NCBI GenBank assembly: GCA_900767955.1
Contig: CAAGBC010000050.1
Location: 11,483-75,482 of the forward strand
Direction of reading: 5' to 3'
DNA: 64,000 nt
Source: Spirochaetia bacterium
GTDB lineage: Bacteria > Spirochaetota > Spirochaetia > Treponematales > Treponemataceae
The first letter of the stretch is position 1, and the number at the start of each line of letters is the position of its first letter. Positions 37,130-47,247 of this stretch are shown in pieces. The notes under the pieces were generated by a model. It was not told where the DNA came from. It was given only the letters and a program-made list of their open reading frames with translations, and searched no databases. Made by a program: the position numbers and the translations under genes.

Positions 37130-37228
37130 GAAACAAAAAAGGGCTAGTATTTCTAGCCCTTGGTAAACGGCTTTAATTTTTCGCCGTAGAGTTCATGTGT
37201 AAAACTGCTTAGCACTCTTACCTGAACA
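37130..37228 (-). ncRNA. Candidate structured small RNA (about 95 nt), unidentified
   Basis: On the minus strand a good promoter (-35 TTGCTT, 16 bases, -10 TAATAT) is followed by a three-way-junction-like sequence and then a perfect Rho-independent terminator. The closing stem is GGTAA with TTACC. The inner hairpins are AGAGT/ACTCT (which contains TGC-TAA-GCA) and ACGGC/GCCGT. Nothing on this strand is coding, and the sequence does not match the SRP, tmRNA, 6S or RNase P cores I know. The transcript points into the 3' end of the BI-1 gene. Start and end are predictions. Confidence 0.6.
37135..37161 (-). terminator. Rho-independent terminator of the small RNA
   Basis: AAGGGCTAG (37139-37147) pairs with CTAGCCCTT (37153-37161) around a five-base loop. 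On the minus strand it is followed by six U residues (37135-37140). On the plus strand there is no U-run, so it mainly serves the minus transcript. Confidence 0.8.
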
Positions 37229-37234
37229 ATTTAA

Positions 37235-37262
37235 ATATTATCACACAATCTATAGAAAGCAA
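37235..37262 (-). promoter_or_regulatory. Promoter of the small RNA
   Basis: On the minus strand TTGCTT (37257-37262) and TAATAT (37235-37240) are spaced by 16 bases, with a predicted start near 37228. It faces away from the alpha-2-macroglobulin gene at 37325. Confidence 0.6.
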
Positions 37263-37324
37263 GTCTTTTTTACAAAAAATAAAAAAATAATTAGATTTTC
37301 ATACTAAAACAAGGAAGGTAGTTT

Positions 37325-40300
37325 ATGAAATCAAAAGAATTCTTGAAACAATGTATTACAGTATTATTTTTAAGTTGTTTATTCTGTTCTACAGTATCTT
37401 GTACAACAAAAGATAATCAAAAAAATACAGATTTTGAAGAAGATTCCAAATTAAAAATTTTATCTTTTTCACCACAAGAAGAACTACCGACTGCTGTAAA
37501 ATATCCATCAATACAAGTTCAATTTTCTGAACCAATTGTTGCTATTGAAAAATTAGGAATTCCAACAGATAAAAGTGAAATAATGACGATAAATCCTCCA
37601 TTAAATGGAACTTTTAGATGGTATGGAACAAGCCTTTTAAGTTTTGAATGTTCAGATTCATTAATTCCACAAAAAGAATACACTGTAACAATTAATAAAA
37701 GTTTAAAATCAATAAACGGAAACAAACTTTCTGGCCAAAATGTGTTTAAATTTTACACAGAAGAGCTAAAAATCAATTCAATAATTCCAGGTATTTCAGG
37801 AATTGAACAAAATCAAATATTTCCTTATGACGAAATTCCAACAGAATATGCAAATGAAATTGCAATTTATTTTTCTAACAATGTAAATCCAAAAGTTATA
37901 AAAAGTTTTCTTTACTTTGAAAATGATGCAACTAAAAATAAATTAGATTATTCAATAATAGAAGCAAATAATAATTCGATACGAGTAAAATTATCTGATA
38001 CATTGCAAGATAATATGAAAATCAATTGTGTTCTTCCAAAAGGAACAATGGCAGATGAAAATTGCAGAGCAACAACAAAAGACCAAATTAAATCATTTGA
38101 AACATTAAAAGATTTAAGAATCACAAGAATTGAATCAGACCTTTCTAGTTGGGGAAAATTTTCTAACCCTGTAAGAGTTGTTTTTAATCATACCCTACTT
38201 GAAAATTCAAAAAGCCAAATTGCTTCTTTAATTACTACAGAACCACAAATGCCAGTAACAGAAGAAAACATTCACATTTCTGGAGCAGCTTTATTAATCT
38301 ATAATTTACCAGTTGAATATAATTTTGATTACAAAATAAATATCAAAGCAGGAATAAAAGATATATATAATAGAACAACACATGAAGATACAACAATAGA
38401 TGTTCATGTTGGAGAAGCACAAAGTTTTGTTAGATTTAAAGATTATGGTTTTAAATTATTAGAAGCACAATTTTCACCAAAATTAGTTTTTGAATACCAA
38501 AATATTTTGCCAAATTCTTCATATTTAGTTCAAAGTTTGCGTGACATTACAAATGGAGCAATCACTTCAAAACAAATGTTAAAAACTTTTGATGAAAAAT
38601 CTATTCCAAAAAATAAACGAGTTATAGAAGTTATTGATTTATCTCCATATCTTGAAAATATAAATGGACAACTAAAAGGAACAATCGCTTTATATTCAAA
38701 AATTTTCTACAAGCAAAAAGTCAGAGATTGGCAAAGCCAAAAATATATAGAAAAAGAATTTTCTGAAAATAATGAACAGTTTATTCAAGTTACAGATTTA
38801 GGAATTTCTGTTCGTTATGGATATAACAAAGTTGTTGCATTAGTTTCTAAACTTTCTACTGGTGAACCAATTCAAAATGCAACAGTAATGCCAGTCTTTT
38901 TTGAAAGATATAATTCCGAAGAAATTTTATCACAAGATTTTAAAAATATATTTGAACGAAGAGCAAAAACAAACGAAAATGGCTTAGCTATTATTAATTA
39001 CCCAGAAGGAGAATTAGTTAATAGACTAAAAAATTCCACTTTATACATTGTTGTTACAACAGAAGATGACCAAGTAATTTTTAATCCTTACGGAAATTAT
39101 GTTTACAGTTCAAATTGGAATCGCGGTTCCATAAATAAAGCAGAAAAAGAACAACCTGCAACTTTTATTTTTACAGACAGAGGCTTATACAAACCAGGTG
39201 AAACAATTACATTCCGTGGAATTGATAGAACATTAAAATTAGGAAAATATTCTTCATTCACAGGAAATTACACAATTGAACTTACAGATCAACATTGGCG
39301 ACCAACTGTATTTGCAACAACAAGTGGAACAACATCTCAAAACGGAACTTTCTGGGGACAATTAAAACTTCCAGAAGACTTTGAACCTGGTTCCTACATG
39401 ATAAAATACTACCGCAACAATAACAAAAATAATGATTACAGTAGTTGCGCTGTTCAAGTTCAATTTTTTGAACGATTACGATTTGAATCTTCTGCAACAA
39501 TTCCACAAATAACATATTACAGTGGCGACAAAATTACTGCTGAAATTCAAGCAAATTACTTAGGTGGAGGCTCCCTTGCAGGAGCAACATATTCCACAGA
39601 TTGGACAAGGGAACCAATTGGTTTTAGTGCAAAAAATCAAAAATACAAAGATTTGCGTTTTGGTCCAATAATTGGTTACGATGGAAGAAACTGGTTAAAT
39701 TCAGAAAACAACAGCCTTTCTGCAGATGGCAAAGGTTCCGCAGAACAAAAAACTGGGGACGAAAAAATCAAAGGAATGGCGTATTCTTATGCAGTACAAG
39801 CAAATATCACAGATGCTGGCAATCAGCGAATTTCTACATCTGCAAGAACAATAGTTCATCCTGCAAAATTTTACATAGGATTAAGTAACATCAAAAACAT
39901 AAATGGTTTTGCCAAAAAAGGTGATACTTTAAATTTTGAATACATTTGTTTAAATCCAGAAGAAAATATACCTAACCCAAATACAGTAATTTTTGACAAA
40001 ACAAAATTAAAAATTGAATTAATTCATGAAGAATGGAAACAAATTCAGCAAATTGGAATTAATGGTGAAATAAATACTCGTTATCAAAGAGAAATGGTAA
40101 CAGAAGAAGAAACTGAAGAATTATTAAAAATTGGAAATTTCAATCCAATTTCTGTAAAACCAAAAAATGGCGGAGCATATTTATTAAGACTTTCTACCAC
40201 AGATAAAAATGGAAAAGATGTAATCACAGAAACAAGATTTTATGTTACAAGTTCAGATTTTACATGGTTCAACAGAGAAAGTTCTGAAAAAATCGAATTC

Positions 40301-43150
40301 CAAACAGATAAACAACTTTACGAAATTGGTGAAACAGCTCAAATTTTAATAAATAGCCCAATTCCAAAAGGAACTTATTTATTAACAATTGAACGAGAAG
40401 GAATTATTTCAGAAAAAATAATAAAACTCGATACTTCTTCAACAGTATTAGAAGTTCCTATTGAAGAAAGTTATATTCCTGTAGTTTATGTAACTTTAAC
40501 ATCTTATACAGTACGCAATGGTCAACCAAAACATGACTTTAACACACCAGACTTAGATAAGCCAAAGGGATTATTTGGATATATTCCATTGCACATTAAT
40601 ACAACAGAAAAACAATTTGATATAAAAATTGAAAAAGCAAAAAACAACTACAGACCTGGTGAAGATGCAGAAATTACAATTACGGCAACAAAACACGGAA
40701 AACCAGTTTCTAATGCAGAAATCACACTTTTAGCAGTTGATAGAGGCGTTATTGACTTAATCAATTATCATGTTCCTAATCCGATTAAGTTCTTCTATAA
40801 CGAAGATAAATTCTTAAACTGCATTTTAGGTGGAGATTCCCGAAGTTTATTAATAGACCCTGTTACATACGAAGTAAGAAATCAATTTGGTGGCGATTCA
40901 TTACTAAAATCTGCTGCATCTAAAATTCAAGAGCGCAAAGATTTTAATCCAACTGCCCTATTCATTCCAGAATTGATTACAGATGAAAATGGAAAAGCTT
41001 CTGCAAAATTTAAATTACCAGATACTTTAACTGCTTACAGAGTTACAGCTGTTGGTGTAAATAAAAATTCATTTGCCATAAGTGAAGATGAAATGCCTGT
41101 TACAAATCCAATTTCAGTTAGAGAAGTTCTTCCTAGAAAATTGCGTTTAAATGACAATGCTGAACTTGGTGTTGTTATAACAAATATGACAGAAGAAACT
41201 CAAAATGTAACTGTAACAATGAATATTTCTAGTGGCTTAGAAAAAACAGGATATATTCCACAAGACGATGAAATAATAAAAATCCCTGGAGATGCTAGAA
41301 TTCTGGGAAGTATTGAAAAACAAATTTCTGTTCCTGCAAACAAAACACTACCATTAATGTTTATGATGAAAGCAAATGCTCCTGGTTGGGTTACTGCAGA
41401 ATATACAATTACTTCATCAATTATTAATGAAAGAATTTTCAAAGGCTTAGAAATTGAAAAACCTTACATTTTTGAAACCGTAACAACAGTAGGCGAAATT
41501 CAAAATACTTCAGAAAACAATCAAGATATAGCCCAAGAACAAATTGTAATTCCTGAAAACACAGAAGATGGACTTGGAAATATTACAATTCAGTTGGACC
41601 CTACTCGTTTAGGAACATTGAAAGAATCAATCAACTATGTGTTTAGATATCCATACGGTTGTTTGGAACAAAGGTCTGCAAGAGTATTGCCATTAGTTGC
41701 ATTTGGAAAATACATGAAAATATTTGGACTACAAAATGAAGTTGTTTCTCCAGAAAGCGTTGCAAGAAAAGAAATTAACAGTTGGCAAAAATCTCAATTG
41801 CAAGACGGAGGATTCCCATATTGGCCAAACGGACAACAGTCTTCTCTATTTGTTTCAATGCGAATTGCAGAAATAATCGCACTTGCAAAAGAAAAAAATA
41901 TTTTGTCATCAACTAAAATTGATACAGAAAAATTAGCTGATTATATCGAAAAAGAATTGTCAAAAATTTATAACGATTCCGTTGATTCCCAATATTTGCC
42001 ATATACATTCAGCTATGGAAATTATGTTCTTCAAAGATTAGGACGCAATGTTCCAGAAAACAGTGTTGATTTTATTCTTAAAAACGAATATTCAGATATA
42101 AACGATTACGCTTTTGCAGGATTAATAACACTTCAACAAGGCAACACCGAAAAAGCAAATGAAATTGCAAAAAAAATGAAACGATATATGTCCTTTACAA
42201 CAAGAGGAATTGATATAACTTCCACACAAGGAACATATAACAATTGGAATTTCTTAAATGATACAAGTGAAAATTACGCACTTTCATTAATGTTCTTTAC
42301 AAAGTTAAATCCAGAAGCAAATTTAAAACATACTTCACACATTGTTTATCAATTATTGCAAATGCAAAATGCAAGCAATGGATACTGGAAATCAACAGCC
42401 GCAACCACAAGAGTTTTAATTGCTTTAGATGAATACATAAGAACAAATAATTTGGAAGGAACAAATTTCACTTCCGAAGTATCAATAAATAATTCCCTAT
42501 TTATGAAAGAAAAATTCAAAGGACTAAATGCAAAACCTGTTGAAAAAACAGAAAACTTTACAGATTCCTTTGTAAAAGAATTGCCAAAAGACACAAGAAT
42601 TCCTGTGGTAATTAATAAAAGCGGAACAGGTAATTTATATTACACACTTTCTATGAAATACGCATTGCCTCCACAAGAACAAATTGCACGAGATGAAGGA
42701 ATTTGTATTTATACAGAAATTTTTGACACACAAACAAATGAATTAGTCACAACAAACAATCTTGATTCAGATAAAATTTACAAAAAAGTTGTACATATTT
42801 CTTCAACAAAAGACAGACAATATGTTGCTTTGCGTGTTCCAATTCCTGCAGGCGCAGAAGTTATGAATGCTGCCTTTACAACAACAGGAACAATTCCAAA
42901 CCAAGAAAATGAAACTTCACAAAATAAATATTCCTATTATTACAACTACGGAAAATTGTCTAATCAAGAAATTTATGATTGCGAAGTTCAATATTTCTGG
43001 GATATGTTCATAAAAGGAACACAAAAAATTGAATTTTATTTTAGACCAGTAAGAAAAGGAATTTATAATACACCTGCAATCCAAGCAGAATGTATGTATG
43101 AACCAGAAATTTTTGGACGCACAAAAGGAAATGTTTGGACTATCAAATAA
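37325..43150 (+). CDS. Bacterial alpha-2-macroglobulin lipoprotein with thioester motif
   Basis: 1941 residues. A lipoprotein signal ends TVSC (about residue 26), anchoring it to a membrane. Macroglobulin MG domains follow, including TDRGLYKPGETITFRG and EITLLAVDRGVIDL, then the A2M core (LPDTLTAYRVTAVGV). YPYGCLEQ at about residue 1446 is the CxEQ thioester, so covalent trapping of proteases should be possible. The alpha-6/6 thioester domain and receptor-like C-terminal domain follow. Like E. coli YfhM, it adjoins pbpC, fitting a defence-and-repair pair for the periplasm when the outer membrane is breached. Confidence 0.94.
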   Translation: MKSKEFLKQCITVLFLSCLFCSTVSCTTKDNQKNTDFEEDSKLKILSFSPQEELPTAVKYPSIQVQFSEPIVAIEKLGIPTDKSEIMTINPPLNGTFRWYGTSLLSFECSDSLIPQKEYTVTINKSLKSINGNKLSGQNVFKFYTEELKINSIIPGISGIEQNQIFPYDEIPTEYANEIAIYFSNNVNPKVIKSFLYFENDATKNKLDYSIIEANNNSIRVKLSDTLQDNMKINCVLPKGTMADENCRATTKDQIKSFETLKDLRITRIESDLSSWGKFSNPVRVVFNHTLLENSKSQIASLITTEPQMPVTEENIHISGAALLIYNLPVEYNFDYKINIKAGIKDIYNRTTHEDTTIDVHVGEAQSFVRFKDYGFKLLEAQFSPKLVFEYQNILPNSSYLVQSLRDITNGAITSKQMLKTFDEKSIPKNKRVIEVIDLSPYLENINGQLKGTIALYSKIFYKQKVRDWQSQKYIEKEFSENNEQFIQVTDLGISVRYGYNKVVALVSKLSTGEPIQNATVMPVFFERYNSEEILSQDFKNIFERRAKTNENGLAIINYPEGELVNRLKNSTLYIVVTTEDDQVIFNPYGNYVYSSNWNRGSINKAEKEQPATFIFTDRGLYKPGETITFRGIDRTLKLGKYSSFTGNYTIELTDQHWRPTVFATTSGTTSQNGTFWGQLKLPEDFEPGSYMIKYYRNNNKNNDYSSCAVQVQFFERLRFESSATIPQITYYSGDKITAEIQANYLGGGSLAGATYSTDWTREPIGFSAKNQKYKDLRFGPIIGYDGRNWLNSENNSLSADGKGSAEQKTGDEKIKGMAYSYAVQANITDAGNQRISTSARTIVHPAKFYIGLSNIKNINGFAKKGDTLNFEYICLNPEENIPNPNTVIFDKTKLKIELIHEEWKQIQQIGINGEINTRYQREMVTEEETEELLKIGNFNPISVKPKNGGAYLLRLSTTDKNGKDVITETRFYVTSSDFTWFNRESSEKIEFQTDKQLYEIGETAQILINSPIPKGTYLLTIEREGIISEKIIKLDTSSTVLEVPIEESYIPVVYVTLTSYTVRNGQPKHDFNTPDLDKPKGLFGYIPLHINTTEKQFDIKIEKAKNNYRPGEDAEITITATKHGKPVSNAEITLLAVDRGVIDLINYHVPNPIKFFYNEDKFLNCILGGDSRSLLIDPVTYEVRNQFGGDSLLKSAASKIQERKDFNPTALFIPELITDENGKASAKFKLPDTLTAYRVTAVGVNKNSFAISEDEMPVTNPISVREVLPRKLRLNDNAELGVVITNMTEETQNVTVTMNISSGLEKTGYIPQDDEIIKIPGDARILGSIEKQISVPANKTLPLMFMMKANAPGWVTAEYTITSSIINERIFKGLEIEKPYIFETVTTVGEIQNTSENNQDIAQEQIVIPENTEDGLGNITIQLDPTRLGTLKESINYVFRYPYGCLEQRSARVLPLVAFGKYMKIFGLQNEVVSPESVARKEINSWQKSQLQDGGFPYWPNGQQSSLFVSMRIAEIIALAKEKNILSSTKIDTEKLADYIEKELSKIYNDSVDSQYLPYTFSYGNYVLQRLGRNVPENSVDFILKNEYSDINDYAFAGLITLQQGNTEKANEIAKKMKRYMSFTTRGIDITSTQGTYNNWNFLNDTSENYALSLMFFTKLNPEANLKHTSHIVYQLLQMQNASNGYWKSTAATTRVLIALDEYIRTNNLEGTNFTSEVSINNSLFMKEKFKGLNAKPVEKTENFTDSFVKELPKDTRIPVVINKSGTGNLYYTLSMKYALPPQEQIARDEGICIYTEIFDTQTNELVTTNNLDSDKIYKKVVHISSTKDRQYVALRVPIPAGAEVMNAAFTTTGTIPNQENETSQNKYSYYYNYGKLSNQEIYDCEVQYFWDMFIKGTQKIEFYFRPVRKGIYNTPAIQAECMYEPEIFGRTKGNVWTIK

Positions 43151-45431
43151 AATTAAAAAATTACAGCCAGTAACAAAAAAAATTATAAAAATTCTGGCTG
43201 TAGTTTTTGGTGTATTAATAACAATTTTTGCAATTTTTAGATTTTCTCCGTATAAAGATTTAGATTCATTTTTAAAAAGACAAAACAGCACAAGATTTTA
43301 CGACAATGAAAATAAATTAATTTATGTTTTGCCTTTAGAACAAGGTTTATACAGAGAATATTACACTCTAAATGAAATTCCCCAAGAATTACAAAAAATC
43401 TTTTTAATTGCAGAAGATAAAAATTTTTATTTTCATCCAGGTTTTAATATTGCTTCCATTTTTAGAGCAACAAAACAAAATATTCAGCAAAATAAAATCG
43501 TAAGTGGTGCTTCTACAATAACAATGCAATTAGCAAGAATTATTACACCACGCCAATCTAAAACTAAAATCACAATTTTTACAAAAGCAAAAGAATTATT
43601 AAACGCAATCAGAATAGAAACACGACTTTCAAAAAATAAAATCCTTGAATTATATTTAAATTCCTTGCCCTTTGGAAATCAAATAGAAGGAATAGGAAGT
43701 GCCGCAAGAAATTTTTACAACAAAAACTTAAATGAACTTGCACTTTCACAAATGATAATGCTTTCTGTAATTCCTCGTCGTCCTTCATTTTATAGTCCTT
43801 TGAACAATCCCCAAAATTCCTACGACAGAGCAATGGAAATAGGAAGCCAAATAAATTTTCATATCAAAAAAAATGAATGGATAAGTTCCACAAAAATTAC
43901 AGAAACTAAATTTTTGCAAACAAGAATGCACTTTATAAACTGGATTTGCAAAGAATATCAAAATAAAAACCAAATTATTCCAAACAAAGTAAATTTAAAA
44001 ATAGATTTACCCCTAACACAATTAATAGAAAAAGAACTTCAACAGCAATTAGAAATATTTTCTGATTCACGCATCCAAAACGGAGCTGCATTAGTAATCG
44101 AAAATAAAACAGGAAACATAATTTCGTGGGTAGGAAATTCCAACTTTGAAAATCCTAATAGCGGCCATGTAGATGGTGTTACTGCAAAACACCAAAGCGG
44201 AAGTTCCACAAAACCATTTTTATACGCATTAGCATTACAAAAAGGAATAAATCCAACAACAATTTTTGCAGACATTCCAAAAGATTTTGGAGGAGCAAAT
44301 GTATATGTTCCTTTGAATTTTGACAACAGATACAATGGCCCTCAACGAATGAGAGTTGCATTGGCATCAAGCTTAAATATTCCAGCTGTGGAATTGCTTT
44401 ACAATTTGGGAATCGATTCATATATGGAATTCCTTTTGGATTGTGGATTTGATTCATTACAAGGCACAAGAGAAAAAACAGGACTTTCCCTGGCCCTAGG
44501 AAGCAACGAAATTACATTATTAGAATTAGTTAGAGCATTTAGTATTTTTCCAAATGATGGTGTTTTAAAAGAAATTCAAATAAATCAACAAACAAAAAAT
44601 AAAGGTAAACAAGTTATAAAAACAGATACAGCCCGAATAATTTGTGATTTTTTAAGTGATAAAGCAGCTCAATCATTAGGATTTGGAAATGCAAAAGTAT
44701 TTAATACAGAATATCCTTCAATTTTTAAAACAGGAACGGCAAACCAATACCAAGATATTATTGCTCTGGCTGCTACAAAAGAATATACAGTAGGCGTTTG
44801 GCTTGGAAACTTAAACGGTGAAACAGTTATCAAAAAAACAGGAAGCAGTATTCCAGCTCTTATTGCCCGAAATATTCTTGATTATTTAACACTTCCAAAA
44901 TTAGAACAGTTAGACAAAAAAGAAAGTCTAAAATTTTCACAACCTGAACAATACACAAAAACTCAAATATGCACTCTTTCAGGATGCAAGCAAAATCAAA
45001 ATTGCCCTTCTGTATCATTAGAGTATGTAAAAAATCAACACCTCAAAGAATTTGGAAACAGCGAATGTAGTTGGCACATAATAAAAAATGGCAGATTAAG
45101 TATAAATTATCCAAGCGAATATCAACATTGGGTATCTGGTCAAAATATGACCGGATTTTCCACAAATCAAATGTACACACCAATAGATTTTTCATATCCT
45201 ACCGACGGAGCAACTTTTGTTTTTGATAAAAGCATTCCAAAACATGTTCAAGTAATAAGAATTCAAGCTTATGGTGGAAAAATAAATCAAGCAGAATTAT
45301 TTTATGACGGAAAATCACAAGGATTAGCAACCAACCGATTTGTTTGGCAAATTCCTTTAGAAGAAGGTTTTCATTCCTTAGAAATCATTTGTGCAGACGA
45401 AACAAAAAAAATTGATTATTTAGTACAATAG
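43131..45431 (+). CDS. pbpC: Penicillin-binding protein 1C (transglycosylase/transpeptidase)
   Basis: About 766 residues. One transmembrane helix near the N-terminus is followed by the GT51 glycosyltransferase with EDKNFYFHPGFN (catalytic Glu) and GASTITMQLARI. The transpeptidase domain has SGSSTKPFLYAL (SxxK), SSLN and KTGTAN. The BiPBP_C domain follows (about 690-766). The start is uncertain: ATG at 43131 (purine-rich AAAGGA just upstream, 20-base overlap with the A2M gene) or ATG at 43098 (11 residues longer). PbpC-type enzymes repair the wall where the macroglobulin partner acts. Confidence 0.94.
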   Translation: MFGLSNKIKKLQPVTKKIIKILAVVFGVLITIFAIFRFSPYKDLDSFLKRQNSTRFYDNENKLIYVLPLEQGLYREYYTLNEIPQELQKIFLIAEDKNFYFHPGFNIASIFRATKQNIQQNKIVSGASTITMQLARIITPRQSKTKITIFTKAKELLNAIRIETRLSKNKILELYLNSLPFGNQIEGIGSAARNFYNKNLNELALSQMIMLSVIPRRPSFYSPLNNPQNSYDRAMEIGSQINFHIKKNEWISSTKITETKFLQTRMHFINWICKEYQNKNQIIPNKVNLKIDLPLTQLIEKELQQQLEIFSDSRIQNGAALVIENKTGNIISWVGNSNFENPNSGHVDGVTAKHQSGSSTKPFLYALALQKGINPTTIFADIPKDFGGANVYVPLNFDNRYNGPQRMRVALASSLNIPAVELLYNLGIDSYMEFLLDCGFDSLQGTREKTGLSLALGSNEITLLELVRAFSIFPNDGVLKEIQINQQTKNKGKQVIKTDTARIICDFLSDKAAQSLGFGNAKVFNTEYPSIFKTGTANQYQDIIALAATKEYTVGVWLGNLNGETVIKKTGSSIPALIARNILDYLTLPKLEQLDKKESLKFSQPEQYTKTQICTLSGCKQNQNCPSVSLEYVKNQHLKEFGNSECSWHIIKNGRLSINYPSEYQHWVSGQNMTGFSTNQMYTPIDFSYPTDGATFVFDKSIPKHVQVIRIQAYGGKINQAELFYDGKSQGLATNRFVWQIPLEEGFHSLEIICADETKKIDYLVQ

Positions 45432-45528
45432 AAAAAATACTAAATAATCAATGTATAAAAATTATTTAATTTTTTCTGAAATACCAGGTAACCGTCAATT
45501 TTTCAAAAACATCATTAATTTTGCCTTA

Positions 45529-45557
45529 TTTACGATATATAAAAAGTCTGATAAAAT
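45529..45557 (+). promoter_or_regulatory. Possible promoter for the polysaccharide region (near-leaderless)
   Basis: TTTACG (45529-45534) and TAAAAT (45552-45557), spaced by 17 bases, end nine bases before the ATG at 45566, which has no Shine-Dalgarno. The match is moderate. The 134-base gap after pbpC shows no clear terminator. Confidence 0.35.
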
Positions 45558-45565
45558 AATAGAAA

Positions 45566-47245
45566 ATGAAAAACTCGATTTTTACAAAATTAGCAATAGT
45601 ATTTTTGGTAATTTCTAATATATCAGCACAAGAAGCATTAAAATCCACTGAAGAAGATTATTATGATTTTCTTGCTTTGCAAGGAATTACTGAACGCCCC
45701 ACTCTAAATTACAGAACATTATCAGATTCCCAATGGAATTTGTCACAAGAAACAAATCATGTTTGGTCAGACAACAACTTGGGAACAACTTTTACTCTAT
45801 GGCAAAAAGAAAATCCTGGCGAAAATTGGTTCTTAAAAGGAATTAATCAAAATCTATTAATGAAAGTTTATGGCCCAAAATGGTTCAATAGTTTTAATAC
45901 AGCTTCTCCCTACGGACAAAACGACGGTGCTTTATGGCAAGGCAAAGGCTACAACACATCTTTATCAGCAGGCATAAGATTTGAATTCTACGGAATAGAA
46001 GCAACAATTAAACCTAATTTAAATTTTAGTCAGAATTTGGGGTTTGAATTAATGACTTCCAATTATGACAGTGAATTTGGTTATATATGGGGATATGCAA
46101 AAAACAAAGGAATAGATAAACCTCAGCGCTTTGGAGACAAACCTTTTTGGACATTTGACTTAGGCGATACAGAAATTCGTTATTCTTGGAAAAATTTTAC
46201 AATCGGATTTGGAAATCAATCAATATGGTTAGGTCCTGCATATATAAATCCAATATTACATTCAAATAATGCTGCTTCTTATCCTAAATTAGACTTAGGC
46301 TTAAGAAAAACAACAATAAAAATTCCAGGATTAAATTGGAACATTGGTGATATAGAAACAAGAATCTGGACTGGTTATTTAAGTGAATCACAATATTTTG
46401 ATAATGATGAATCAAATAATCACAATATGATTCATGGATTTACTTTTGCCTATTCCCCTTCTTTTGTAAAGGGTCTTACATTATTCGCAAATAGAATTGC
46501 ACTTGTAAAATGGAAATGGGAAAACCTAAAATATATTTTACCATTAAATCAAAACACTCATATTGGCGAAACTGATGCCGGTGAAGACCAAAAAATGTCT
46601 TTTGGATTTAATTGGGCTTTTCCACAAGTTGGTTTTGAATTATATACAGAAATTGGACTAGATGATTTTGTCCCAGATGGATTTCCACAAGGTTATATAA
46701 GATATCCTCTTCATACACTCGCATATACAGCGGGATTAAAAAAAACATTCAATATTAATAAAGAAAAACAAATTTTTGGTGAATTACACCTTGAAATTAA
46801 CAATTCAGAAATGTCCCAAGATTTTCAATTTCAATGGCCTTATAACTTTGGATTTCATCATCAAATTACACAAGGTTATACAAATAAAGGTCAATTATTG
46901 GGAACAGGTTATGGATATGGTGGAAACATGCAATATCTAGATTTTTCTGTTTTATATCCAAAAGGAAAATCAACCTTTACAATTGCAAGATGGAATCCAG
47001 ATAATAATTATCTTTATAGCAAAGCAATTAACGCAAAAGCTAATGAAGATGAGTTGGAAGATAAATATTTTACAGCATTTAAAGCTAATTTTATTACAGG
47101 TTTTTCAACTTTGTATTATATTACAAAAGATTTTAATATAAATGGCTCTGTATTATACAATTTAATAATTAATAATCATTATGAAAATGATTCAAATGAA
47201 ACTCATAATATTTATCTTTCTTTAGGAATAGAATATAATATCTAA
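45566..47245 (+). CDS. Wzi-like capsule assembly outer-membrane beta-barrel
   Basis: 559 residues with a signal peptide (MKNSIFTKLAIVFLVISNISA). There is a soluble N-terminal part and then many amphipathic aromatic strands ending in a C-terminal strand (IYLSLGIEYNI), consistent with an outer-membrane beta-barrel. GFGNQSIWLGPAYINPIL and SNNAASYPKLDLGL match the Wzi/Caps_assemb_Wzi family (GNQ.iWWGPg, NNA.pfp), which binds capsule polysaccharide at the surface. First gene of the glycan region, two bases before wzx. This implies a surface polymer held on an outer membrane. Confidence 0.85.
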   Translation: MKNSIFTKLAIVFLVISNISAQEALKSTEEDYYDFLALQGITERPTLNYRTLSDSQWNLSQETNHVWSDNNLGTTFTLWQKENPGENWFLKGINQNLLMKVYGPKWFNSFNTASPYGQNDGALWQGKGYNTSLSAGIRFEFYGIEATIKPNLNFSQNLGFELMTSNYDSEFGYIWGYAKNKGIDKPQRFGDKPFWTFDLGDTEIRYSWKNFTIGFGNQSIWLGPAYINPILHSNNAASYPKLDLGLRKTTIKIPGLNWNIGDIETRIWTGYLSESQYFDNDESNNHNMIHGFTFAYSPSFVKGLTLFANRIALVKWKWENLKYILPLNQNTHIGETDAGEDQKMSFGFNWAFPQVGFELYTEIGLDDFVPDGFPQGYIRYPLHTLAYTAGLKKTFNINKEKQIFGELHLEINNSEMSQDFQFQWPYNFGFHHQITQGYTNKGQLLGTGYGYGGNMQYLDFSVLYPKGKSTFTIARWNPDNNYLYSKAINAKANEDELEDKYFTAFKANFITGFSTLYYITKDFNINGSVLYNLIINNHYENDSNETHNIYLSLGIEYNI

Positions 47246-47247
47246 AT

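Noticed and set aside
37209..37217. TTAGCACTC, identical to one half of the CIRCE heat-shock operator
   Set aside because: The second half GAGTGCTAA is missing at the required N9 spacing, and the bases are explained as part of a hairpin in the minus-strand small RNA.
37139..37230. Plus-strand riboswitch upstream of the macroglobulin gene
   Set aside because: The U-run and promoter elements are on the minus strand; on the plus strand the structure has no expression platform near the start at 37325.
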